Of a stretch of DNA of 64,000 bases, positions 1 to 32,087 are shown piece by piece. Within the stretch, counting starts at the first letter, position 1. Every line of letters starts with the position of its first letter. The notes beneath the pieces were generated by a model that was given only the letters and a program-made list of their open reading frames with translations, did no database searches and was not told where the DNA came from. Source of the stretch: Anoplopoma fimbria (lineage: Eukaryota; Chordata; Actinopteri; Perciformes; Anoplopomatidae); NCBI RefSeq assembly GCF_027596085.1, contig NC_072449.1, positions 29,233,200 through 29,297,199 of the forward strand, read 5' to 3'. The position numbers and the translations under genes were made by a program.

Positions 1-23
1 CAAAAACACGTATAGACAGTCAC

Positions 24-13814
<13,791 letters not shown>

Positions 13815-14340
13815 TTTCCTCCAATATTGTTATCGGCCATTTCCTCAAAAGGCAGGTAATGTTAGCAGCTGCGTTAGCCGTGCTAAGGCTAGTTAGCCGT
13901 GCTAAGGCTAGTTAGCATTGGCTAGTTGGCGTTAGCTTCGTGGTGATGCAGGACTCACTACCACAGATATCCTGGTTAGACACGTACAAGTCTTCAGATT
14001 AAGTTGTGTAAATGGTGCCGTTACCGAACAAAGACAAACCAACCCGCTCAGCTTTGTTTACCACCAGAGAGCCATGCCAACCCGACAAAAAACGTGAACG
14101 CTTTCGTCCTCTACGTCACATCCGGTGGTTTAAACTGCCCGCCGGAGCCGGTCCGTGACGATAAACATTCCCCTGGTTTCTTACCAGTGACTAACTATGG
14201 TTCCTCCCCACATTAAGCAGTCTTTTACAATATGTATGCTATGTATACTACTTAAATTATATTAGACTAAAATATATTTTAGTTTGCATATTAAAACGAG
14301 ATGAAAGTGAATAACTTTAAGCACGTCGAGCTGCTGGACC
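13815..14340. promoter_or_regulatory. Divergent cep295 / med17 promoter
   Basis: About 500 bp separates the cep295 ATG (minus) from the probable first med17 exon (plus). Visible elements are a tacgtcac CRE-like site and catccggtgg, an ETS-type core, near 14,110-14,135. A duplicated ttagccgtgctaaggctag block lies at about 13,875-13,917. No TATA box was seen. Start sites are not determined. Confidence 0.6.
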
Positions 14341-14486
14341 GGTGAAGCCGTCGGCGCCGCGTTAGAGGAGCAGAGAGAAGCAGAGAAGCTGCTCCGGAAG
14401 AGACAACACTCACAACACTCTCAACACTCCACAGCCCAGCCAGGAGCCAGGAGCCGTGGACAGCTGCTGACCAGTGCACACTAGAG
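14341..14486 (+). other. med17: Probable 5' UTR exon of med17
   Basis: GC-rich leader ending in a good donor (ctagag|gtaaga, exon end 14,486), followed by an intron to the acceptor at 15,000 just before the coding start. It includes a ctccggaag ETS-like core. The left boundary is a guess. The leader has no long open frame. Confidence 0.55.
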
Positions 14487-15010
14487 GTAAGATGTGTACA
14501 CACATAGATGATGTTGTCATTTGGGCGTTTCTACCGAGCTCTGGTTCTTTATTTATCCTGTGAGGCTAGCGAGGCTAACGCTAGCTACTCTCCTAGCTAG
14601 GCGCATACTTAGTTGCAGCTTGTATTAGTTCTTTAGCTTATTAGCTTTGTATTTAGTCCGGTGTTAGTTCCCATTATGTATTCAGTTATTTAAAGACAAT
14701 GAAGCCAGCAAACTAAGAAGAAGTAAAGTGTATATCCGTTACTGAAGTAAAAGCACTAATACCACACTGTGACAGTATTCAACTACAAGTCTGCATTCAA
14801 AACCTACAAGTATGGACGTTCAGTTGTGTGTAGTCTAGTTTGTGTAGTCTAGTTTGTGCCTTATTCATCTTCAACCTTTTGTGAAGTGTACATGTGTGGG
14901 GTCTACTCGTATTCAAACTGCAGAGATCCACTTAGCTGAATTTCGTTGTGCTCCACTGTTTCTGTTTGGTGATTGACTCTGTTTGTCTTCCTCCTATCAG
15001 CCTCGTCACC

Positions 15011-22800
<7,790 letters not shown>

Positions 22801-23802
22801 ATATGCTCAGTCAGTGGACCTCTTTCCTCACACACTAAGCCATGGTTTGTATACAGCTGACTGGCAGTGAACTGGACAACCAAATTGCCTAAACATTTGG
22901 ACAGGGCTTCTCAGCCATGACACAGGCTTCTTTGTCAAATATGACATTTCCATCGCTGACACCTTTTCTTCACACAATTCATGGACTTTTTGAATACTGC
23001 CATAATCCTTTTTCCACCTGCAGTAGTGTGTCCGTTGCCTGCTCTGCTTTTGATTATGTAATGTTGTGGAGTGTGGGCAACTAAAACAATTGGATACAAA
23101 ATAAAACGTTAAGTCTGTAAGTATTTGTTCTGGTTTGTCATGAAAATAAAGCTATTAGATGTTTTCTGAGGATTTCGAGTATTTGATGTATTTTTATTGT
23201 AGTCTTGGTTTATCTTTATACTAGTATGATTTAAGCAACAGGTTTATGGAGAAATTGACTTTTCTCTTAGTCTGATTTATTAGTATTAAGAAAGAACCAT
23301 TTGTGAGGTTTTAGCTCACCTTTTTTTAAGACTCATTTTTCCCTCTGAAAGCCTGAAAAGTAGTCATATGACTTTTCTATCTACCATCACTGCATCTGGA
23401 GTCTTCTACAGGGCACCTGCTGTAAAACGCCAGGTTCAAGTTTGGATGATTGTTGTGGAGAAGACATAAAAAAATCACACAGTTCCTTTGCATAGACAAT
23501 AAATACAGTATGTATTGTTTTCCAGTGTTATGAGTGATATATTTACATATAATCCAGTGTCATCAGCAGTGCGCTGTAAAAGCATGTGTTATATACAAAT
23601 GTAAACATCTTTATAAACAGTTTCATACTTGGCAAACCATCTTCCTGTCTGTAAGTAACTTGGGGAACTAAAAAAAGAAATGACTCAAATATTTCATGTA
23701 GCCTTGCACACCTAACCTAAAAAAGAAAGAAGGTAGTCCTTAAGTTTGATGAACATCTCCAGTGTGTTTTCCTCTCAGGTCCAAAGCGCAGCGAGACGTC
23801 AA
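22801..23802. other. Convergent 3' UTR region of med17 and vstm5
   Basis: Follows the med17 stop on the plus strand and the vstm5 stop on the minus strand. The plus strand has AATAAA at 23,145-23,150. The minus strand has AATAAA at 23,198-23,193 and 23,282-23,277. The two transcripts would therefore end within about 150 bp of each other or overlap slightly. No other gene is seen. Confidence 0.6.
23145..23150 (+). terminator. med17: med17 polyadenylation signal
   Basis: AATAAA hexamer about 345 bp after the med17 stop codon, followed by T- and G/T-rich DNA (tattagatgttttctgagg). Confidence 0.65.
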
Positions 23803-26800
23803 TCAAAGACGCTGCAGCTCTGTCGCGTTGGTTTCTGCATGAAAGGGGGATTAAGTTTAACACTACAACGCTGATGTAACAGAGCAATAATAGAACTGCG
23901 CAGACCTTTGTGCTCGAACACACCCATGCTTAGACACAATACATAACCTCAACCCACATTCACGCCCGTCAAGCCACGTCTGTGTATTTCACACAAGGAT
24001 GCAGCAGTGGGAAAGTAAACTGAGCTGCAGGGCAAACAGACCTCTCGTATGTACGAGTTTATATAAAATGAAGTGTGTTTTAAAACGAAGATCCAGCATA
24101 GAATGTCCTCGTTCAAAAAAGGATGTTGCTACTGTAAAAGCAGCAGTACTTGCCACCATATACGTTCCAACCTTTTTATTTACCCAAGCTGCTGTAATAA
24201 GTCATCAAGTAGTGAGGTTAAGTTTATCTTGTGAGAGTTTGATCTTTATGGGGAAGTCTCGCGATACCAGACAATCAGAGGTACGTCTATTTATGGGGAG
24301 ACACTACAAGTATATGGGGTAACATTTTGAACTACTAGATATTACCATATTACTTCCATAGTTTAATACTTAAATGAAGACAATATTTTTTAATTACAAG
24401 TTTTCTGAAATTGTATTTTTTGAAATGCAAATGAGGCCTATATGACCAAAACGTGTATTTTGCATGTTTTCTTTCCACTTAGCAGAAATAGTACATGTTA
24501 ACGGAAGCAATATCGCTGAAAACATCAAAATTGAAAATTACATGAAAAACAATGTTTTTTGCCCAAAGTGCAAACATGATGGTGTCTCATACGAACCAAG
24601 CGTTCATAAAGGTCCAATCACTGCAGAGACTTATTTATTTCACTCTGGTCTTACCTGGCATCTGTTTTCTCCGTCTCCATGCCACTATCTTCCTGTAGGC
24701 CTTGTCCAGCAGCCACATGGCCAGCATGAGAAGGCCGGCCAAACAGGCCAGTGCTAAGGCAGAGACGGACAGGTACTGGAGATCCTCATACAGCACCTCT
24801 GGAGGACAGGGACACAAGAGTCAAATTTTCAACAACAACAAAAGCTTTAAGCAAAGGACTACTTTCCAGAGATGCAAACACAAAAGACACACACATTTGG
24901 AAAGGCAGATTGTGCGAGGAGAAATGGTAGAAGTGTTTGATGTAAAGAAATAAAAGCGTCCAGATTCTTATATCATGGTCACCAAGAGCAAAATCTTACA
25001 GTTAGTATACATAACTTTTCACGTGTCATCCTTTCAACACTATACACTTCAATCCTGCTCAGGTTGTTTACTAATGATAACTATGATAAACTCAAAGTAC
25101 CGGCTTGATCTGAAGATCTCTAAGGCACATATAATATTCAAAATGTGACTCCAGGACTTTAACTACCTTCACGGATAACGGAGTAACACTCTGTACATCG
25201 TGAAAGTGGCCCGACCTGCAGGCCACTGAGCAGCTACACTAGAGCAGTTGTGGGTTCAGGGTCTTGCTCAAGGGCACATCAGTGGTGGGAATGAAGGAGG
25301 ATGGCAAGTGCTGCTTTTTTCCCTGGGTCAGGAGCCCGCTTCTAATATCCGCAGACAAGTTTGGGAAAACCTGGCAGGCAGACTGTTACCTCAATGCTGT
25401 TGAGCAAGGCACACTTGAAGTCAGACCGCCTAAGTAGATTTTTAAGACTGAAGCTGTTATTTCATGCTTGAATTAGTCTGATTTACTGTTGCTTGCATTA
25501 CGCAGCAGGTATAAGAGTGAAAGCAAGCTCTGCTAACGTCCTTTAAAGGGACAGTGTGTAGGACTTGGTGGCGTCTAGCAGTGAGATGGCAGATTGCAAC
25601 CAACTGAATACCCCTCCGCTCACTCCTCCTCTTTCCGAGACTGCGGTAAAGTGAGCAACCGAGAGCAAAGCGGCGTATTCACCTTGCACAGGGGCCTCCC
25701 TCACAGAAATAACACTACTTTAAGAGGTACCACGGTTTTGAACTCTGCAGGTCCCTGTTGCTGCAGTTTCACAAGCGTGTTGGAGAACTGCGGTGGCCTT
25801 TGTGTAACAGCCCATCCCTAGAGGCAATTGTTTGGTTTGTCCATTCAAGGCTATTGTACCAACGTGGCAGGGAAACATGGCAGGACTCAGTGAAAAGGAC
25901 CTGCACCCTATATAGATATGAAGGTCCATTCTAAGCTAAGGAAAACACGACAGTGTTTAGTTTTAGGTAGTTATACACTAATGAAAAGATAATTATGAAT
26001 ATTATATTCCACTTTTGCCTAAAGCTACATTCTAGACGTTCTTTAAACCTGTGACTAAACGGCGAAAGAAAATGTGGTCAAAAGTAGCACTCTTATCCAA
26101 TTGCTTCAATAATAACGTATGCAGAAGCACAAAGCCACTCACCGTTCACTTTCAGGACAAAGCCAGTGTCCTTGCTGCTTCCTGCCGCTTCTGAGACAGT
26201 GACCACGTAGTATCCGGCATCCTGCAGCCGCAAGTCCGACAGGCCCATCGAGCCATTGTCGAAGGACTGCACTCTGCCCTCGTAATCCACTGTTATGTTG
26301 GTGTACGACCCCGGCTGCCAAGTCCCAATGGTGCGGCTCACTGCCCCTGACATAAAGGTCCATTGTATGGTTGGTACCCCACTGCAGGAAACGTCCACTG
26401 AGAAAAACACATCGTCCTGCACCGACCTGGTCAGGCTCCTCTGGGGAGAGTGGATGGAGATGGCTCCGGCTTCCAGAGTGCGATGAAGAAAAACAGATAA
26501 TTACATATCACGATATTATAAATAGATAGATAGAAAGAATATTGACACTGCATGATTGTTAATGGTCACACCTCTACCTTTTCTGGCAAACACAGTGACT
26601 CATTTGTATTAAACCTCTTGTATAGCCAGAAATGTGCTGCTGTGCGAGTTTCTTTTTTTCAAGTAACACGCCTGTTGCTGGAGGAATGAAACTGGTCAAA
26701 CAAGCTGAGTGGCACCAATTTGAATATAGCCAGCAATGGCTGGCCTCCTGTCTGTTCTGGCCGCCCCTCATTAAATATTTTCACAGGAGTTATGGCGGGG

Positions 26801-27490
26801 GGATCTGGTTCTGCTGGTGGTGTGTTTGCTTAAGGTAAATAATTCCACCTGGGAATACCATTGCTCTTTTTATTCAGAAATAAAATTCTTACCAGGGTTC
26901 TGTCTGCAAAAATCTATATTTAAATCTAATTTTGAGGGGGAAAAAAGACCCATTATTTTTTTAAAGCAAAATAAGACTCTTTATGGTGTAGTTATTCTGA
27001 GCAGCTGGACTTCTATTTTCAAGGACATGAGTTACTGCTCATGTAAATTGCTACTTCTTTTCTTTGGGATTGAGATTTTGTTTAGGTGTACTTGGACCTC
27101 GGGTGCAAACCAGGACAATCTGGTGTTTACATGTACACAGCCATGTGTACATGACTTGTGCTTGTGTTCATCTATTTATCCCTGGCACGCATGTTAGGAA
27201 GAAGAGAATGAGAAAATATTGAGAGTCTCTAGTTTGCACTCCTGCCAGGCTCTCAATTTAAGATCCTTTTGAAAGGGCTGGGCCCTCACCCTATGTACGT
27301 ATTTAGCTCTAAGCAAATATAAGATTACCATATTGGCATGCTGTCTAACACAATAATCCAATGCATGAGCTCACTGGAGAAGTCCAAATCATTAACATGT
27401 GTTGGAATGCTTACCTAGGTAACACATATATAATGTGATGCTGAGAAACACAGCAACATCTTGGACATCCCAGAGCCTGAAATGCCACAT
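23803..27490 (-). CDS. vstm5: vstm5, V-set and transmembrane domain protein 5
   Basis: Type I membrane protein; VSTM5 is reported as a neuronal/glial surface protein that shapes protrusions. Four exons: 27490-27415, 26469-26143, 24798-24655, 23834-23803 (192 aa plus stop; human about 200). All three introns are phase 1, and every junction keeps frame. Exon 1 gives a signal peptide (hydrophobic VAVFLSITLYMCYL). Exon 2 is the Ig domain, with SCSGVPTIQWTF, RVQSFDNGS and DAGYYVVTV. Exon 3 starts EVLYEDLQ, then a ~20-residue transmembrane helix and a basic stop-transfer stretch (AWRRRKQ). Exon 4 is only 32 nt and is the least certain. I chose the ATG at 27,490 because it begins the signal peptide; an in-frame ATG at 27,604 would put about 38 polar residues first. 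NIT and NGS are N-glycosylation sequons. Only one cysteine is visible in the Ig exon. Confidence 0.9.
25541..26050. mobile_element. Non-autonomous DNA transposon in vstm5 intron
   Basis: Left end ctttaaagggacagtgtgtaggacttgg, followed by tggcgtctagcagtgagatggcagattgcaacc blocks often seen in fish genomes. Right end attctagacgttctttaaa is a rough inverted match. No coding frame. The right boundary is uncertain. Confidence 0.55.
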
Positions 27491-29591
27491 TAGAATCCCA
27501 GACCCATTGATCGAACTGCGGTAGAAGAATCTCCTCCGGGTTATTTCACATTCTGAAGCGTTTTTCTTCTGTCTCTCCTCGTTCTCACAGGTTTCCTCTT
27601 CCACGGTCCTTTGTACAGGTGTTTCTGTGTGTGACTTGCCCTGCTTAATTTTGTGAGAAATTAAGAGTTCCCGTCACAGAAGCACTGGAGTTTCCCTCCT
27701 CTCTCAGGACTGTGCTGGATTTCTCCTCATACCTTTGCAAGTCAGTGCCAGCCAGCCCACACCTATCCGACAGGTTCAGCCAGAGAATACTGAGCAAACA
27801 TGTACTCTGCGTCCTGTGATCTCACTCACACCCACACACTTATACATACTCTGGCAGACACACATGTAGCCTTCTCACTCTTCTTACTACCTACCACCAC
27901 CGCCCAGAAAAGAAACACTCACCTGTATACGCAGACACACGAGCCTATTACAAAATGAAACCAGGATTGGTTGAATCACCTGGTATTCATGCAGTGACAC
28001 ACCTGGTAAAACATGTCAAACAGGAAGTGTGTGTTCACAGGTACGCACCAAGGAACATAAACACACAGTGGACTGAAACTTCCATTTGGGAGACATGATT
28101 ATGCTTGAATATGTGCTAGTGTGTGTTGACATTTTCATTTCTGACTTATTTTTAAAAATGTTGATCATGTTGAATGGGATAAGAGAAATATTTTGTGTCA
28201 ATGAACAGTAAGTTCATAGCGTTTCCCATATTTTTTTCCAATAAAAAAGAATGCACAACCCTGAATTACATTTGTGAGGACTAAAACTAGGACCTGTTGA
28301 TAGTAATGAAATAAAACCTCCCATCCTTTAACTACATGTTAGACTCGAAAATATATCACTCTGTCGAGATCTGGTCACATGGTGCTGTCTGGTGGGAATT
28401 AGGTATAATGTATGTACATGTAGACTCTCCTGACTATGTGTTTCCATGTATTATCGTGTATGTATTGTTGGTATTTTACAACATTTTCTATATTAATAAA
28501 ATATTGTATATGGTTCCTAAACAACAAAACAGTGAATGCCAAATATTGAACTTGGCAGAAAATAAAGTTTTGGTTTGACAGAATGCAAACTGCATTTAAA
28601 CTATCGTGTTGTTCTCGTAATATCACGATGTTGAGATGGCTAACGTTAGCTAATGCTAAGTGTTTGAGCTAAAGTTACGTCATTCTGCACAAGGTCAAGA
28701 TCACGTGACGCGGCTGCTGTTCACCACGTGGTTACCTCGTGTTAGCATCTGTTAAGACAACTTTAAGTAGTTAACTTAACTTACAAACATTTATAATACA
28801 TTGAATAGCGCGTGCATTATTAAGACAGCAAATAAAAGGAAGACAAATAGTTTTCATCTGTTTAAGGATGTTTCACCGCAGCACGTGTGTTTTCATAACG
28901 CTAGCTAACGTTTTAAGCTAAGCTAAGGCTAGAGCTAGCATACCAAAGTCAACACGAATGTTTTAATGTACATTTAAACTCAGACTGAGTCGTGTCGATG
29001 CTTTCATTCGTCAGGGTGACATGCTAGCATTAGTTCAACGATGGTCCAGACTGACTTTAAGCCGCCATCACAGCAGGTTGACGGTTCTTCACCTACATGA
29101 TGAAGATGATGAAGAAGATGAAGATGAAGAAGATGAAGAGCAGGTTAACCGACTAGTCGACGTCACTGATCGACTCAGGCCCGTGTTGGTCACCGTCACA
29201 GTAACACTACATGATGTAATGCAGCCTATTAAACTAATAAACCACCACAGTGGTCACTTTGAAAGCTTAGTGACGTTGTTGACCGAGGATGTCACTTATT
29301 AACATTTAAGTTGGACAGTCTCGTGTTTTTACAGCGTTGTATTAATGTCCAGGTTGTGGGACACTTTGTAATCTTTACTCCTCGTTTATAAAGTCTTAAA
29401 GTCTTCATTCTCTTTGGATGAGTTACGTCAGCGGGACATGTCGTCTTCAGTAACTCAAATAACCAATGAACGAGTGTTTTGATGGTTTTCTTCATCAGTG
29501 TTTGTGAGGATGAAGAGGTGAGATGAGCAGATAGCTTCCTCCACCAGAGTCACAGCTTTATTAGTTCTGGTGAAACGAGTTTAAACGTAAA
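27491..29591. other. Intergenic DNA upstream of vstm5 and the snRNA array
   Basis: Contains the presumed vstm5 promoter and the left flank of the U2/U1 array. An open frame at 29,021-29,302 is carried by a gaagatgaagaagatgaa run (about 29,098-29,142), has no family resemblance and is not called. Short gctaacgttagc motifs recur at 28,630-28,930. No gene, tRNA or larger element was recognised. Confidence 0.5.
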
Positions 29592-29886
29592 AACATTACT
29601 TTACTTCAACGCGTGTGTTACACGGTATTTAATCCAGAATATACTTGTGTGAACATAATATTGACCCCAGCGTGTCTCTAACTGTATTTATCGGGTTCCT
29701 GCTTCCTATTGGACGACAGCGTACCACGTGTCCAGGAGGAAACAAGAAGACGCATTTGTGAACACAAGTTAAATGTAAAGTATCTTAAACTAAACAGCAG
29801 AATTGGTAGATTATCCCAAATATGACATATATTCTAATGATCCTGTTTCATGTGTTGAACCAAAACGTTGTGGTTCAGTTCCCGAC

Positions 29887-29905
29887 CCATCAGTGAGACT
29901 GACTG
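29887..29905 (+). promoter_or_regulatory. Putative proximal sequence element, U2 copy 1
   Basis: ccatcagtgag starts exactly 58 bp before the U2 5' end. The same 8-mer ccatcagt is at -58 before the U1 gene of the cassette. Position agrees with the vertebrate snRNA PSE, bound by SNAPc/PTF. Assignment rests on position and shared sequence only. Confidence 0.6.
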
Positions 29906-29944
29906 TGCGGAGAATGAGGTCCTCTGCTCCGACAGTCACATGGT

Positions 29945-30132
29945 ATCGCTTCTCGGCCTTTTGGCTAAGATCAAGTGTAGTATCTGTTCTTATCAGTTTA
30001 ATATCTGATACGTCCCCTACCCGGGGACCATATATTAAATTGATTTTTGGAATAGGGAGATGGAATAGGGGCTTGCTCCGTCCACTCCACGCATCGACCT
30101 GGTATTGCAGCACCTCCAGGAACGGTGCACCC
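29945..30132 (+). ncRNA. U2 spliceosomal snRNA, copy 1
   Basis: 188-nt match to vertebrate U2: 5' end atcgcttctcggccttttgg, the branch-point-pairing gtgtagtatctg segment, a stem IIb with compensated changes (gtcccctacccggggac), the Sm-site region gatttttgga and 3' end ggaacggtgcaccc. U2 pairs with the intron branch site in the spliceosome. The coding part is identical to copy 2. A 3'-box-like gtgttaaagacaaac follows about 8 nt downstream. Likely transcribed by Pol II with an snRNA-type promoter. Nothing suggests a pseudogene. Confidence 0.96.
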
Positions 30133-31030
30133 CATCAACGTGTTAAAGACAAACACTAGAAACAACATAGTTAATGTCACTGTTAAAGAGACTGTTGCAC
30201 CAGGTGTTGCTACATGTATGTGACTAGTGTTGCTACATGTATGTGACTAGTGTTGCTACATGTATGTGGCTGTTACCATGATTCATATTGTGAGTGAGGA
30301 AAGCAGTTTGTTCAAAAAAGTCCTTCGTTTATAAAATACCTCATTTGAAAACTCACATTGATTTAATCTGTTGTTAGTCTCCATAGTACTGCTCATTATC
30401 CAAAAGTGAACCATTGTTATTGTTATTAGTTTGCTGTTAACCAGACATAGAAACATAGAGTGTATATTCAACCAATTAACAATTCATGTGTGTATATATA
30501 TGTTAAACCGAGTCTAAACAGACCTGCAATTAAATGCTGTCTGGAGGTAATCATGCAGACTTTAACTGTATTATTTATATTTTAACCACTCGTGTTATTC
30601 CCACTCCAGACCACTAGGTGGCAGTATATCAGAAGCTTACCAGCAGTAAACAAAGAAAATCAGGAATTGGTTAGAATATGAGAAAATCTCCAGTCTATGG
30701 AGACAACACATGTGTGATTTTATTCTTTCCTCTGTATTTCAAATGTGGATCAAATTACTTTTGATTGCAGTTTGATTTATCTTTGTCTCCTGTGAACTTG
30801 CTGTGGAGCTGTTACTCATTTGTTGGGGATAGATACAGCTGGTGATTTAAGGTTGGCCTTTGTCATGAAAATACAGCATTGCATTATGGGAAACATAACC
30901 CTTATTCCTCAAGTAAAATGTAGATAGTCTTTGTCAGCCCTATTACACATGACTTTCCCCATATTAAACTCCTGTAGGTTATTAGAGCCCTTCTAGTCTG
31001 TGTTTTCTGGTAATATCTACATAGTCAGCA

Positions 31031-31049
31031 CCATCAGTCAGCATGGTGT
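31031..31049 (+). promoter_or_regulatory. Putative proximal sequence element, U1 copy 1
   Basis: ccatcagtcag begins exactly 58 bp before the U1 5' end, at the spacing seen upstream of U2. Confidence 0.6.
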
Positions 31050-31088
31050 GTCTGTGGAAGACTCCCCTGTCTCTGATGTGTACAACTC

Positions 31089-31252
31089 ATACTTACCTGG
31101 CAGGGGAGATACCATGATCAAGAAGGTGGTTCACCCAGGGCGAGGCTTAGCCATTGCACTCCGGCTGAGCTGACCTCTGCGAATTCCCCAAATGTGGGAA
31201 TCTCGACTGCATAATTTGTGGTAGTGGGGGACTGCGTTCGCGCTCTCCCCTG
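31089..31252 (+). ncRNA. U1 spliceosomal snRNA, copy 1
   Basis: 164 nt, the usual U1 length. It starts atacttacctgg (the 5' splice-site pairing segment), then the U1-70K loop gatcaagaagg, the U1A-binding loop cattgcactcc, stem-loop III, the Sm site ataatttgtgg and the 3' stem gcgttcgcgctctcccctg. U1 recognises 5' splice sites. Sequence is identical to copy 2; substitutions relative to the human RNA, as I recall it, lie mostly in stems. Confidence 0.96.
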
Positions 31253-31620
31253 ATGAACATGTGGAATAATAATCCAATAAACGTGTCTCCATTTCCATGA
31301 ATGACTGTCTGGCATCTGTTACTTCATTCTCTAAACTTGTCAGTGAGAGTAACTCTATAGTGTTTTGTGCCTTCAAAGCCAATTCAGAACAACTGTTGCT
31401 TCTTTCTCCTGTTAGTGAAACTCTTGAATGTTTGTGGTAATGTTCTGTTGCCGGCTGGGAGGTCACTGCCTCATTCATGGTGCAATGTATTTCAACTGTT
31501 ATTGTTCATCTTTCACACACAGGAATACAGCAGCACAGAGGCCTGCTCACCTGAACTCCACCTCATGTACATGTTGACCCAAACAAGGAAAGGTGTGCTT
31601 TTAATTATTTATTAAGTGAA

Positions 31621-32087
31621 TCTTAAACCCCCACCATGTGGATTGACCATGCCGGAATACGGAGGCATCCCAGAAAGCCCCTGTGGATGTCGAGACTCGT
31701 CTTCTCCAAGAGGCTGATCCAAAGAGCCTTACCTTTCCTGCCACAAGAAGTAAATGTTATTGTTATTGTTAATCAATCACTATCAATGTCCTGAAGAGAG
31801 AAGGGTTCAGATTCAGCGTGCTCTGGCTGAACAGATATTCCAACCCGAGCAGCTCGTTGGTAGGAACATTGGCAGGGGTCCTCCACAGTCTCCCTGAACA
31901 TCTGCCGACAGCGGGTGATGAGGCGGTCGATCAGAGGTGCAGAGTGGGTCCTGTGGTGCCGTCCTTTGCCAGCAAACACACCATCTGAGCTCCTGTCTGA
32001 ATTCCACCAAGCGATGCCACTTACCAGGTAAACCTGATGGGGCCCTCCTGCACAATGGGGACCATGAACTTCTTTAATGATAAGATT
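31621..32087. other. Unrecognised conserved tail of the snRNA cassette
   Basis: This segment is present in both cassettes. On the minus strand copy 1 is open from 32,129 to 31,773, ending in a frame that closes FSLQDIDSD; copy 2 keeps the last ~50 residues but has a 73-bp deletion that changes the upstream frame. I recognise no family. It may be a relic of a duplicated exon or plain spacer. It is not called as a gene. Confidence 0.35.

Larger units (their letters stand above)
29592..32087 (+). repeat. U2-U1 snRNA cassette, copy 1
   Basis: A unit of about 2.5 kb, repeated at 34,978-37,353. Homology starts at acattactttacttcaacgc and ends at tttaatgataagatt in both copies. In order it holds the U2 gene, ~950 bp spacer, the U1 gene, then ~830 bp of unrecognised DNA. 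Compared with copy 2 it has a third repeat of a 23-bp tgttgctacatgtatgtgactag motif (30,203-30,265). It also has about 73 extra bp near 31,905-31,977. Confidence 0.93.

Noticed and set aside
24464..24953. Two plus-strand frames over vstm5 exon 3
   Set aside because: They are antisense to a transmembrane exon with proper splice sites and family match.
29021..29302. 93-aa frame with an Asp/Glu run
   Set aside because: The acidic run comes from a gaagatgaa simple repeat, and the rest matches nothing and has no exon structure.
29803..30180. Frames on both strands over the U2 gene (and the same at 35,188-35,565)
   Set aside because: They overlap the snRNA itself; identity between copies reflects RNA conservation, not a protein.
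31131..31478. 115-aa minus-strand frame over U1 (and its twin at 36,466-36,813)
   Set aside because: Antisense of U1 plus spacer; no family match, so treated as incidental.
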